Of a stretch of 43,753 nt of DNA, positions 8,978 through 17,023 are shown piece after piece. Source of the DNA: CALAZP01 sp964410725 (lineage in GTDB: Bacteria; Bacteroidota; Bacteroidia; Chitinophagales; Saprospiraceae); the NCBI GenBank assembly GCA_964410725.1, contig CAYPID010000020.1:1-43753 (forward strand), read 5' to 3'. The translations under genes were made by a program, and so were the position numbers. The notes beneath the pieces were generated by a model, which searched no databases, was not told where the DNA came from, and saw only the letters and a program-made list of their open reading frames with translations. Each line of letters begins with the position of its first letter. Positions within the stretch are counted from its first letter, which is position 1.

Positions 8978-10636
8978 ATGAAAAAATATTTTCTAGTCTT
9001 AGGAGTGTTGGTTTCTTTTGCCTTGACAGCACAAGTAGATATCATGGATTCGGGGGGGCCTTTGATGCCCGAACAGGCATCTTATGATGTTAGCTTTTAC
9101 GACCTTGAACTGTCAGTTGATCCCGCTCAAAAATATATTGAGGGTAAGGTTTTGGTAGTTGCGGAGGTGGTTCAGCCATTGGATGTTATGGTTTTGGATT
9201 TAGATACCCTATTAGCCGTAACCAGTGTACTAGAGGTTCATCTACAGGAATCTGAAGTCGCGAGAAACTTTTCCCGAAGGGGAGGAAAGATTTATATCCC
9301 CTTAGGCAACACTAGACAAGTGGGGGCAGAGATACGGATTCAGGTGGCTTATGAGGGGCATCCCCGAGTGGCGCCTAGAGCACCTTGGGATGGAGGATTT
9401 ACCTGGGCCAAGACACCTGCTGGAGCAGATTGGATTGCTACTACTTGTCAAACTAATGGTGCGGACCTTTGGTGGCCATGTAAAGATCACGTAAGCGATG
9501 AGCCGGATTCCATGGCTTTGCACATCACCGTACCTCAGCCTTTAGTGGTGGCCTCTAATGGTCGGTTAAACAGGGTGGAACAGCAGGCTGATGCAACTGT
9601 TACCTATCATTGGGATATCACCAATCCTATAAATATTTATAATGTAGCATTGAATATCGCCCCCTATCGGGCTATCGAGGATAATTTCAGTAGTATTAGT
9701 GGAGAGGAATTCCCTTTTGTTTTCTATGTTTTACCAGAAGACTATGAAAAAGGGTTGAGATTATTTCCCGAACTCAAAGAGCACCTTGCTTTTTTTGAAA
9801 AGTTATTGGGCCCATACCCTTTTAGGTCGGATAAATACGGAGTGGCACAGACGCCTCATTTGGGTATGGAGCATCAGACTATTATTGCCTATGGAGCCAA
9901 TTTCAGCAATACTTCTATGACACGGGGCAAGGACTGGGGGTTCGACGCTTTGCATCACCATGAGTTGGCTCACGAGTGGTGGGGTAATTTAGTCACTAAT
10001 TTCGATTGGAGGGATATGTGGATCCACGAGGGGTTTGGGACTTATATGCAAGCATTATATATGGAGGAATTAAAAGGAATGGAAGGGTATCACGATTATA
10101 TGAACAATCAAAGAAGGTTTTCTAATCAATTGGCTATTGCTCCATTAGCTACGCAATCTGCCAAGGAAATATACCGAGCTCCTATTTATTCAAAAGGAGC
10201 GTGGGTCTTGCATTCGTTGAGGTATTTATTGGGTGATGAGGTGTTTTTCGAAGTGTTGAGAAGGATGTGTTATCCTGACCCTGCCATGGAGAATGTTACG
10301 GATGGGAGTCAAACTAGATTTGTTTCTACAGCAGATTTTCAAACCTTATGTGAACAGTATGGACGGCAACCTTTAGGATGGTTTTTCGACAATTACCTGA
10401 GGCGGCCAGAGGTCCCTACGCTTTATACCAAGATTGAGGATGGGGTACTCTCGATGAAATGGGAGTCAGATTTGGATGGAACTTTTGCAATGCCTATTGA
10501 GGTAGAAATGGAACCTGGTAAAATCACCCGACATATTATTCCGAAGGGGGGGTTAAAGCTTTCATTTGAGGAAGGGATTCAACCTGTAATCGATCCTAAC
10601 CATTGGGTATTATTGGAAAAGGGAGGTACCTTTTAA
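8978..10636 (+). CDS. Secreted M1-family zinc metallopeptidase (aminopeptidase N-like)
   Basis: I use the ATG at 8978 rather than the TTG three codons earlier, because it gives a clean signal peptide (MKKYFLVLGVLVSFALTAQ). The protein has 552 residues: an M1 N-terminal beta-domain and then a thermolysin-like catalytic domain. The substrate-anchoring motif appears as GMEHQT (296-301), and the zinc site is HELAHEWWGN (His328, Glu329, His332) with the third ligand Glu351 in HEGFGTY. It should trim peptides N-terminally in the periplasm or outside the cell. It is shorter than E. coli PepN because the large C-terminal helical domain is absent, as in many Bacteroidota members. Its position, one base after the sugar oxidoreductase, is odd for a peptidase and suggests co-transcription without a shared pathway. 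Confidence 0.93.
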   Translation: MKKYFLVLGVLVSFALTAQVDIMDSGGPLMPEQASYDVSFYDLELSVDPAQKYIEGKVLVVAEVVQPLDVMVLDLDTLLAVTSVLEVHLQESEVARNFSRRGGKIYIPLGNTRQVGAEIRIQVAYEGHPRVAPRAPWDGGFTWAKTPAGADWIATTCQTNGADLWWPCKDHVSDEPDSMALHITVPQPLVVASNGRLNRVEQQADATVTYHWDITNPINIYNVALNIAPYRAIEDNFSSISGEEFPFVFYVLPEDYEKGLRLFPELKEHLAFFEKLLGPYPFRSDKYGVAQTPHLGMEHQTIIAYGANFSNTSMTRGKDWGFDALHHHELAHEWWGNLVTNFDWRDMWIHEGFGTYMQALYMEELKGMEGYHDYMNNQRRFSNQLAIAPLATQSAKEIYRAPIYSKGAWVLHSLRYLLGDEVFFEVLRRMCYPDPAMENVTDGSQTRFVSTADFQTLCEQYGRQPLGWFFDNYLRRPEVPTLYTKIEDGVLSMKWESDLDGTFAMPIEVEMEPGKITRHIIPKGGLKLSFEEGIQPVIDPNHWVLLEKGGTF

Positions 10637-10646
10637 AAAGTGAGAT

Positions 10647-12164
10647 ATGAGGTTTATAACGGGTTGTTTGGTATTCACGATGTTGTGGTCTACGATGGTC
10701 ATTGGCCAAAATCCGCGGACAAAAGAGGGAGATGTTCAGCGTAGAGTCTGGGAGTTAACGGATATTCTTTCTATTCCCAATGGATCAATGGTACATATTT
10801 TTTTAGATCAACCCGATAAGCCAAGGTCCATGCGTCTGCTTCTATTAGATAAAGACTTAAACACCATTGGAGAGACTGCTTTTTCATTGAGGCGTCAAGG
10901 ATTAGATGTTCAAGTAGAGGGAGTTTTTTATTGGCAGGGACAATTGAATTTGATGACTTCTCTGTATTATCCGGGCCCTAAGCGCAATCACCTAATGCTT
11001 GAACAGTTTAGTTTGCCTAATCTGGAGAAAAAGGATGCTGAACTGATTGATGAGGCCTATACCCCTGGTTTGTACCGAGTTCCTTTTGGATACAGTCTTT
11101 CTCCAGACAGCAGTAAATTAATGTGCTATGCGTGGAGTTATCCCTTGCCACAAGATCCCGCTCGACTTTCTGTAGTGGTTTACGATAGTGAAGAAGGAAG
11201 AATGTGGGAGCGCAGTTATAATCTGCCCTTCAATAATGAGACGTTGTTTTTGCAAAGTGGTCAGGTAAGTAATTCCGGTAAAGCTTATTTGTTGTGTGAA
11301 AATTATGAAGGTCGGGTTAGTCCGGATATGATCATCCAGGATAAGGATATCCGGCATTATATTTTGGCCTTGAACCCCAATTCTTTAGAGGTTCGATCAA
11401 TTCCTTTAGATGCACCGGATAAGGTTTTTGTAGATATAATTCATCAGACCAATCAGGAGGAAGTCATTTATGGAATGGCCTTTTATAAATCGAAGAATAG
11501 GAGATTACTGGAAGGCATATTTCTGACCCAATACGATATGAAAACTGACCAATTGGAGCGGTATTTGATACAAATTAGAAGGGAGACTTACGATAGGGCT
11601 TATAACTTAGGGGATAAGGAAAGTTCCTTTTCTCCTCAACGGTACGGCTTTGAATCTTATATACCTGGGGCAATTAAGTTTCAGAAAGATGGTTCTTTAA
11701 TTCTTTATGGTGAGCAATACAAGATGCCAACTTATGAATTTTCACCTTTCCAGTATAATGATTTATTGGTAGTTAAGTTGAATCCTGAGTATCAATTGGA
11801 ATGGACCCACCGAATTGCCAAGAGACAATTGGGATTACCTGAAAAGCAAGATTTGTTTTCCTACATGTCTTTCGAGGATCAGGATGGAATTTATTTTTTA
11901 TACAATGATCATCCTGCCAATGAATTGGCCTCGCGCTCAGTAAGAAATTTAAAAGTCTTTGAAGGTCGTCTTGGGAAAAGTGTTATGTGGCAAATAACTC
12001 CCGATGGAAATTTAAGATATCTTCCCCTTCCGGAATCCCTGAGTTCCTATGGGAATGCTGGAATGTCAATGCCCGGCAAGAGTTGGAAAACGAAGGGAGG
12101 AGACTTATTAATGGTATCTAATAAAACGAAGCAACTGTTAAAGTTGAATTGGAAGAATTTATAA
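10647..12164 (+). CDS. Secreted protein of unknown function
   Basis: This 505-residue protein has a clear signal peptide (MRFITGCLVFTMLWSTMVIG, then QNPRT). I do not recognise the family. The mature part has no obvious membrane segments and is rich in short beta-type stretches alternating hydrophobic and charged residues, with recurring phrases of the kind 'LLLLDKDLNTIGE', 'ILALNPNSLEV' and 'LLVVKLNPEYQLEW'. This pattern is consistent with a six- or seven-bladed beta-propeller, though no known repeat signature is clear. There is no lipobox and no T9SS tail. It lies 10 bp after the M1 peptidase and 15 bp before the isomerase, so it is almost certainly part of the same operon. A binding or accessory role outside the cytoplasm is only a guess. 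Confidence 0.8.
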   Translation: MRFITGCLVFTMLWSTMVIGQNPRTKEGDVQRRVWELTDILSIPNGSMVHIFLDQPDKPRSMRLLLLDKDLNTIGETAFSLRRQGLDVQVEGVFYWQGQLNLMTSLYYPGPKRNHLMLEQFSLPNLEKKDAELIDEAYTPGLYRVPFGYSLSPDSSKLMCYAWSYPLPQDPARLSVVVYDSEEGRMWERSYNLPFNNETLFLQSGQVSNSGKAYLLCENYEGRVSPDMIIQDKDIRHYILALNPNSLEVRSIPLDAPDKVFVDIIHQTNQEEVIYGMAFYKSKNRRLLEGIFLTQYDMKTDQLERYLIQIRRETYDRAYNLGDKESSFSPQRYGFESYIPGAIKFQKDGSLILYGEQYKMPTYEFSPFQYNDLLVVKLNPEYQLEWTHRIAKRQLGLPEKQDLFSYMSFEDQDGIYFLYNDHPANELASRSVRNLKVFEGRLGKSVMWQITPDGNLRYLPLPESLSSYGNAGMSMPGKSWKTKGGDLLMVSNKTKQLLKLNWKNL

Positions 12165-12179
12165 TTAAAATATCAAGAG

Positions 12180-13232
12180 ATGAAAACGATTAAAGGACCA
12201 GCGATTTTTTTAGCTCAATTTATGGGAGATACTGCGCCTTTTAACAGTTTAGAGGGCATTTGCAAGTACATGGCAGATTTGGGATATAAAGGTATTCAGA
12301 TTCCAACTTGGGATTCGAGGTTAATTGATTTGGAAAAGGCAGCTGGGAGCAAGGATTATTGTGATGAATTAAAAGGTAAAGTCGGGAGTTTTGGGTTGGA
12401 AATAACAGAGTTGTCTACTCATTTGCAAGGACAATTGGTGGCGGTCCATCCAGCTTACGATTTACAATTTGATGGTTTTGCCCCTGCAGCTGTACACGGC
12501 AATCCAAAGGCCAGACAAGAATGGGCTACAAATCAACTCAAATTAGCGGCAAAAGCGAGTAGAAATTTGGGTTTAACGGCACATGTTACCTTTCCAGGGG
12601 CTTTAGTATGGCCTTATTTGTATCCGTGGCCGCAAAGACCAGTGGGTTTGGTAGAACAAGGATTTGAAGAATTGGGTAAGCGATGGAAACCCATTTTAGA
12701 TGTTTACGAAGATCAAGGGGTATATTGTTGTTACGAATTACACCCTGGTGAGGATTTATTTGACGGTGCTACTTTTGAAAGATTTTTAGAGGTGACGGAT
12801 GAACATCCGCGAGCATGTATCAATTATGACCCCAGCCATTTTGTGTTGCAGTGTCTGGATTATGTTCAATTTATAGATTATTATCACGAGAGGATTAAAG
12901 CTTTCCATGTGAAAGATGCTGAATTCAATCCGGATGGCAAACAAGGGGTGTATAGTGGATATCAATCTTGGGTCAACCGAGCGGGAAGATTCAGGTCTTT
13001 GGGAGATGGACAGGTAGATTTCAGTGCAATATTTAGCAAATTGTCTCAGTATGGATACGATAGTTGGGCGGTATTAGAGTGGGAATGTTGTATTAAAAGT
13101 TCTGAGCAGGGTGCTGCTGAGGGCTCTGAATTCATCGCACAGCATATTATACAAGTCACCGAGAAAGCATTCGATGATTTTGCAGGGAATGAAAGTGACG
13201 CAGCACTCAACAAAAAATTATTGGGGATTTAA
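12180..13232 (+). CDS. Sugar phosphate isomerase/epimerase (xylose isomerase-like TIM barrel)
   Basis: The protein has 350 residues with no signal peptide, so it acts in the cytoplasm. It is an AP endonuclease 2/xylose isomerase-like TIM barrel. The expected metal-binding residues at the strand ends are visible: Glu186 in YELHPG, Asp217 in NYDPSH, His243 in FHVKD and Glu300/Glu302 near VLEWECC. Family members isomerise or epimerise free or keto sugars using a divalent metal. Together with the oxidoreductase and DUF1080 genes upstream, it completes the gene set known from bacterial 3-keto-glycoside metabolism, where a related isomerase handles the keto sugar. It sits between the unknown secreted protein (15 bp upstream) and the S9 peptidase (11 bp downstream). 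Confidence 0.9.
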   Translation: MKTIKGPAIFLAQFMGDTAPFNSLEGICKYMADLGYKGIQIPTWDSRLIDLEKAAGSKDYCDELKGKVGSFGLEITELSTHLQGQLVAVHPAYDLQFDGFAPAAVHGNPKARQEWATNQLKLAAKASRNLGLTAHVTFPGALVWPYLYPWPQRPVGLVEQGFEELGKRWKPILDVYEDQGVYCCYELHPGEDLFDGATFERFLEVTDEHPRACINYDPSHFVLQCLDYVQFIDYYHERIKAFHVKDAEFNPDGKQGVYSGYQSWVNRAGRFRSLGDGQVDFSAIFSKLSQYGYDSWAVLEWECCIKSSEQGAAEGSEFIAQHIIQVTEKAFDDFAGNESDAALNKKLLGI

Positions 13233-13243
13233 GAAAAAACATA

Positions 13244-15718
13244 ATGAAACGAAAAACCTTCTTTACCTTTTATTTGATTTTGACAGCTGGTTTATTATTT
13301 GGTCAAGTAGTGCCCAACGCCACCTTGGCGGGTAGGTTTTCTCCTGACAAATTAAGGCAAATGGTTTTTTCCACTAGTGTTTCTCCACATTGGTTTAAGA
13401 ATGGTCAGGGTTTTTGGTACAGTTATGAGACTTCTTCTGGCACGAATCACTATATGGTCAATCCAGCTGTGGGGACAAAAAAATTATTGTTTGACAACAC
13501 CCAATTGGCTGCGGAAATTTCTAGTTTGACTCTTGATCCCTTTGATGCTCAGCACTTAAAGATTGAGCAGTTGGAATGGATGGAGGGTGAAAAGCAACTT
13601 CGGTTTGAGGTTACTAGCAAATTGGTAAAAGAAGCGGAGGATGAGGGACAACAAGAAGAGGGCAAGAAGGGTGGTAAACCTAAAATGAAGCCTAAAAAGT
13701 GGCAATTCTTATATGATGTAGAATCGAAGACGGTACAATTAGATACCTCATATAAAAAGCCTAAAGAGGATTTGGAGTGGGCTAGTGTTTCGCCAGATTT
13801 GAGTTATGTGGTTTATGCCAAGGAGCATAACCTTTATAGAATGGATTGGGACAATTATCAAAAGGCTTTAGAAGATGAGAAAGATTCAACAGTGGTGGAA
13901 GTTCAACTAACGGAAGATGGGGAGGAGTATTTTTCTTATAGTGCTAATGGAACGGGAAGAGGTAACACGAATGCAGATAAACCAAAAGATCGGGAACGAG
14001 TGTGGGTCACATGGTCTCCTAAAGGAGATGCGTTTACTTTAGAGCGGACAGATTATAGAGCAGTAGATGAGTTATGGGTTATTAATTCGGTTGCGGATCC
14101 CAGGCCTACTTTGGAAACTTATAAATACCACATGCCGGGAGAGCCTAATGCTCCGAAGGAATATGTCCATTTATTTACCGCTCGAGGAGATGAAAAATCT
14201 GATTGGACTTTAGAAGCATTCAAAGATCAAACTTTATCAGTTTTAACAGGACCTTCTAAGCCATCGTCCAGGGATGATAAAAGAAGATTTAGAACTTGGT
14301 TAGACCCAACGGGTAGGTTCGTATACCTCTACCGAACAAGCAGGGATTTGAAAAGGATAGATTTAGTTCGGGTGGAGGTAGCCACGGGGATTGAAGAAGT
14401 AGTGATTGAAGAGCGGTTGAATACTTATGTGGAAACCCGCAATCCTTATTTACTCGGGACAGGGGAGATTATACATTGGTCGGAGCGAGATGGTTGGGGT
14501 CATTTTTACTTATACGACGGGGATGGCAATCTGGTTAGGCAAATAACTAAAGGTCCGTGGCATTGCGAAAATGTGGTTCACGTAGATGAAGTCAATCGGG
14601 TATTGTATTTTGAAGCAAATGGAAGGGAAGTAGGAGAAGATCCCTATTATCAGCATTTGTATCGTATTAATTTAAATGGGACGGGAATTCAATTACTCAA
14701 TAAGGGAAACTTCAGCCACAATGTGAGTAGTAGTGATGATGGGAGGTACTTTGTGAATAATTATTCCAGAGTAAATACAGCTCCGATGTCCAATTTATTG
14801 GACAGTAGAGGAAGAATTATTATGAATTTGGAAGAGGCGGATTTGTCTAATTTAATGGCTGCCGGCTACCAATTTCCTGAGCCATATCAAGTAAAGGCAG
14901 GTGATGGAATAACAGATTTATACGGAGTGATATACAAGCCGTTTGATTTCGATAGTACTCAACAATATCCTATTCTAGCTTATGTATATCCGGGTCCTCA
15001 AACGGAAGCGGTGAATAAGACATTTTCCGCAAGAATGGATCGATTAGACCGATTGGCTCAGATAGGTTTTATTGTGGTTACTATAGGAAATAGGGGAGGC
15101 CATCCCAGCAGGAGCAAATGGTATCATAATTACGGGTATGGAAATTTACGCGATTATGGATTAGAGGATAAAAAGGTAGCTATAGAACAATTAGCCATGC
15201 GCCACTCCTATATTGATTTGGACAAAGTGGGGATATTTGGGCATTCAGGAGGAGGCTTTATGTCTACTGCGGCTATGTTGGTTTATCCTGATTTTTTTAA
15301 GGTAGCAGTATCTTCAGCAGGCAATCATGAAAATAATATCTACAATCGATGGTGGAGTGAAAAACACCATGGAGTGGGAGAAATAACCGATGAGGACGGG
15401 AATATCACCTTTAAATATTCAATAGAAAAAAACTCTGAATTGGCTAAAAATTTAAAAGGTAAACTCCTGATTTGTACTGGAGATATTGATAATAATGTAC
15501 ATCCAGCCAACACCATTCGTTTAGCCAATGCATTAATTAAAGCCAATAAGCGATTTGATTTCTTTTTACTGCCTGGCCAGAGACATGGATTCGGAAATAT
15601 GACGGAGTATTTTTTCTGGCTTCAAGGAAATTATTTTGCACAGCACCTATTGGGAAGGCCATTATTCGAAGGGACAGATATCATTCCTCTTCAGAGGGAA
15701 AGTCCTAAAACCCGATAG
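13244..15718 (+). CDS. S9 family prolyl peptidase (DPP IV-like), secreted
   Basis: The protein has 824 residues. A signal peptide (about 1-20, ending LLFGQ) is followed by a DPP IV-type N-terminal beta-propeller with a lysine/glutamate-rich insertion near 130-152, and a C-terminal alpha/beta-hydrolase domain. The catalytic triad is Ser668 in GHSGGG, Asp749 in GDIDNNVH and His781 in QRHGF. It should cleave dipeptides, commonly after proline or alanine, in the periplasm. It is the last gene of the rightward run, 11 bp after the isomerase. No clear hairpin terminator follows; the next 305 bp are the control region of the ribonucleotide reductase genes. Together with the M1 enzyme it gives the operon two complementary exopeptidases. 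Confidence 0.93.
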   Translation: MKRKTFFTFYLILTAGLLFGQVVPNATLAGRFSPDKLRQMVFSTSVSPHWFKNGQGFWYSYETSSGTNHYMVNPAVGTKKLLFDNTQLAAEISSLTLDPFDAQHLKIEQLEWMEGEKQLRFEVTSKLVKEAEDEGQQEEGKKGGKPKMKPKKWQFLYDVESKTVQLDTSYKKPKEDLEWASVSPDLSYVVYAKEHNLYRMDWDNYQKALEDEKDSTVVEVQLTEDGEEYFSYSANGTGRGNTNADKPKDRERVWVTWSPKGDAFTLERTDYRAVDELWVINSVADPRPTLETYKYHMPGEPNAPKEYVHLFTARGDEKSDWTLEAFKDQTLSVLTGPSKPSSRDDKRRFRTWLDPTGRFVYLYRTSRDLKRIDLVRVEVATGIEEVVIEERLNTYVETRNPYLLGTGEIIHWSERDGWGHFYLYDGDGNLVRQITKGPWHCENVVHVDEVNRVLYFEANGREVGEDPYYQHLYRINLNGTGIQLLNKGNFSHNVSSSDDGRYFVNNYSRVNTAPMSNLLDSRGRIIMNLEEADLSNLMAAGYQFPEPYQVKAGDGITDLYGVIYKPFDFDSTQQYPILAYVYPGPQTEAVNKTFSARMDRLDRLAQIGFIVVTIGNRGGHPSRSKWYHNYGYGNLRDYGLEDKKVAIEQLAMRHSYIDLDKVGIFGHSGGGFMSTAAMLVYPDFFKVAVSSAGNHENNIYNRWWSEKHHGVGEITDEDGNITFKYSIEKNSELAKNLKGKLLICTGDIDNNVHPANTIRLANALIKANKRFDFFLLPGQRHGFGNMTEYFFWLQGNYFAQHLLGRPLFEGTDIIPLQRESPKTR

Positions 15719-15728
15719 GTGATTTACA

Positions 15729-15749
15729 TTTTCCACAGGGTGTGGATAA
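15729..15749. promoter_or_regulatory. Inverted pair of DnaA boxes
   Basis: TTTTCCACA (15729-15737) and TGTGGATAA (15741-15749) face each other across GGG. The second is the exact complement of the canonical DnaA box TTATCCACA and the first fits TTWTNCACA. They end 4 bp before the -33 element of the nrd promoter. DnaA control of nrd genes is established in E. coli; here it is inferred from the sites. Confidence 0.55.
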
Positions 15750-15753
15750 CTTT

Positions 15754-15785
15754 TTTGACCACATCAAGACAAATAAATAATTTTG
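15754..15785 (+). promoter_or_regulatory. Bacteroidota-type promoter of nrdBA
   Basis: TTTG at 15754-15757 is followed after 20 bases by TAATTTTG (15778-15785), a perfect match to TAnnTTTG. Transcription would start near 15790-15793. Confidence 0.55.
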
Positions 15786-15876
15786 TAATACAAACACATT
15801 AAGAGAAACCAAAATTTGACAACAACATTCTTTTAGGTTCTTTTCATCCTAGTAAAAGGCTTCAAAGGTTTTGGAA

Positions 15877-15897
15877 AAAAGTTGGTTTACAACTTTT
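15877..15897 (+). other. Hairpin in the nrd leader
   Basis: AAAAGTTG (15877-15884) and CAACTTTT (15890-15897) form a perfect 8-bp stem around the loop GTTTA. No T tract follows directly, so it is not a standard terminator; it could be a leader structure or a regulator site. Confidence 0.4.
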
Positions 15898-16023
15898 ACT
15901 TTGCTTAAAAGAAAAGGAAAAGTTCGATGGTTTGCTACTGATACTGAAATCCAACGTGTTGGGGTGCAATCTTTTGGACTGATCACTTTTTGTCGCATTT
16001 TTTAACCTAAAAAAACGCCATCA

Positions 16024-16998
16024 ATGAGTATTTTCGACAAGAGGATCAATTACAAACCGTTTGAATATCCTGAAATTTTCAATTTCACGGAAGCTATCAA
16101 TCGGTCCTTCTGGGTGCATTCAGAAGTTGATTTCACCGCTGATGTTCAAGACTTTCACTCGCACTTGACAGAAGCAGAAAAATTAATCGTTAAGAGAAGT
16201 TTGCTTGCAATTGCACAAATTGAGGTAAACGTCAAAACCTTCTGGGGAGATTTATATGCGCATTTACCCAAACCTGAGTTCAATGGATTGGGAAGTACTT
16301 TTGCTGAATGTGAATTCAGACACTCAGAAGCATATTCGAGATTATTAGATGTATTGGGATACCGGAATGAGTTTGAACAACTAGTGGATACTCCTGTGAT
16401 TAAAAAGCGAATTGACTATTTATCCTTCGCACTACGAAACACTAAATCAAACGATCCAAGGAAGTATGTTTTCTCACTCATTCTGTTTTCCATACTCATA
16501 GAAAACGTTTCTCTTTTTAGCCAATTTGCCATTATTCTATCTTTTACTCGTTTCCAGGGGTTGATGAAAAATATTAGCAACATTATCGCTTGGACCTCAG
16601 TAGATGAGCAGGTCCATGCTAATGCTGGAATTTATATCATCAACAAAATCAAGGAGGAGTTTCCCGACTTCTTCGACGATGAGATTCAAGCTGAAATCAG
16701 AGAAGTAGTTATGAACTCTATTGAAGTAGAATCAGAAATTTTAGATTGGATTTTTGAAAAGGGAGAACTAAAGGATATTTCTAAGTCCGATTTGTTAAAC
16801 TTCATGAAATTTAGATTAGACGAGAGTTTAGAAAAAATTGGGCTGAATAAAGTTTATTTTGTTTCAGATCATCACTACCAACCCATGGCCTGGTTTGAGG
16901 AAGAAATTTTTGCTAATAGCTTAGATGATTTCTTTGCCAAAAGACCGGTTGATTATACCAAACATGATAAGAGTATAACGGCAGCGGATTTATTTTAA
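16024..16998 (+). CDS. nrdB: Ribonucleoside-diphosphate reductase beta subunit (class I, class Id-like)
   Basis: The protein has 324 residues, the normal length for a small R2 subunit without an ATP-cone. Dimetal ligands can be assigned: Glu67 (QIEVNV), Glu97 and His100 (ECEFRHSEAY), Glu160 (ILIENV), and Glu195 and His198 (DEQVHAN). Tyr104 sits where the class Ia radical tyrosine is found. The first ligand is Glu rather than the Asp of E. coli NrdB. This pattern matches, from memory, the Flavobacterium johnsoniae class Id beta subunit, which uses a superoxide-activated Mn(III)Mn(IV) centre and does not need a tyrosyl radical. It supplies the oxidant to NrdA for making deoxyribonucleotides in the cytoplasm. 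nrdA follows after 25 bp. Confidence 0.95.
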   Translation: MSIFDKRINYKPFEYPEIFNFTEAINRSFWVHSEVDFTADVQDFHSHLTEAEKLIVKRSLLAIAQIEVNVKTFWGDLYAHLPKPEFNGLGSTFAECEFRHSEAYSRLLDVLGYRNEFEQLVDTPVIKKRIDYLSFALRNTKSNDPRKYVFSLILFSILIENVSLFSQFAIILSFTRFQGLMKNISNIIAWTSVDEQVHANAGIYIINKIKEEFPDFFDDEIQAEIREVVMNSIEVESEILDWIFEKGELKDISKSDLLNFMKFRLDESLEKIGLNKVYFVSDHHYQPMAWFEEEIFANSLDDFFAKRPVDYTKHDKSITAADLF

Positions 16999-17023
16999 AA
17001 TTATTTAACGATTCAAGGGTCTT

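Larger units (their letters stand above)
15719..16023 (+). promoter_or_regulatory. 305-bp control region and long leader of the nrdBA operon
   Basis: I find no gene here. In order, the region holds an inverted pair of DnaA-box-like sequences (15729-15749), a promoter match (15754-15785), a 13-bp palindrome overlapping the promoter (TTTGTA-A-TACAAA, 15782-15794), an 8-bp hairpin (15877-15897) and a near-palindrome CCAACGTGTTGG (15951-15962). If the promoter is right, the leader is about 230 bases long, which is unusual for a simple Bacteroidota transcript. Confidence 0.6.

Noticed and set aside
15719..16023. Possible origin of replication (DnaA boxes next to an AT-rich stretch)
   Set aside because: Only two boxes are present, there is no dnaA or other usual origin neighbour, and the site is explained by nrd promoter control. 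A GC-skew plot of the whole chromosome would decide.
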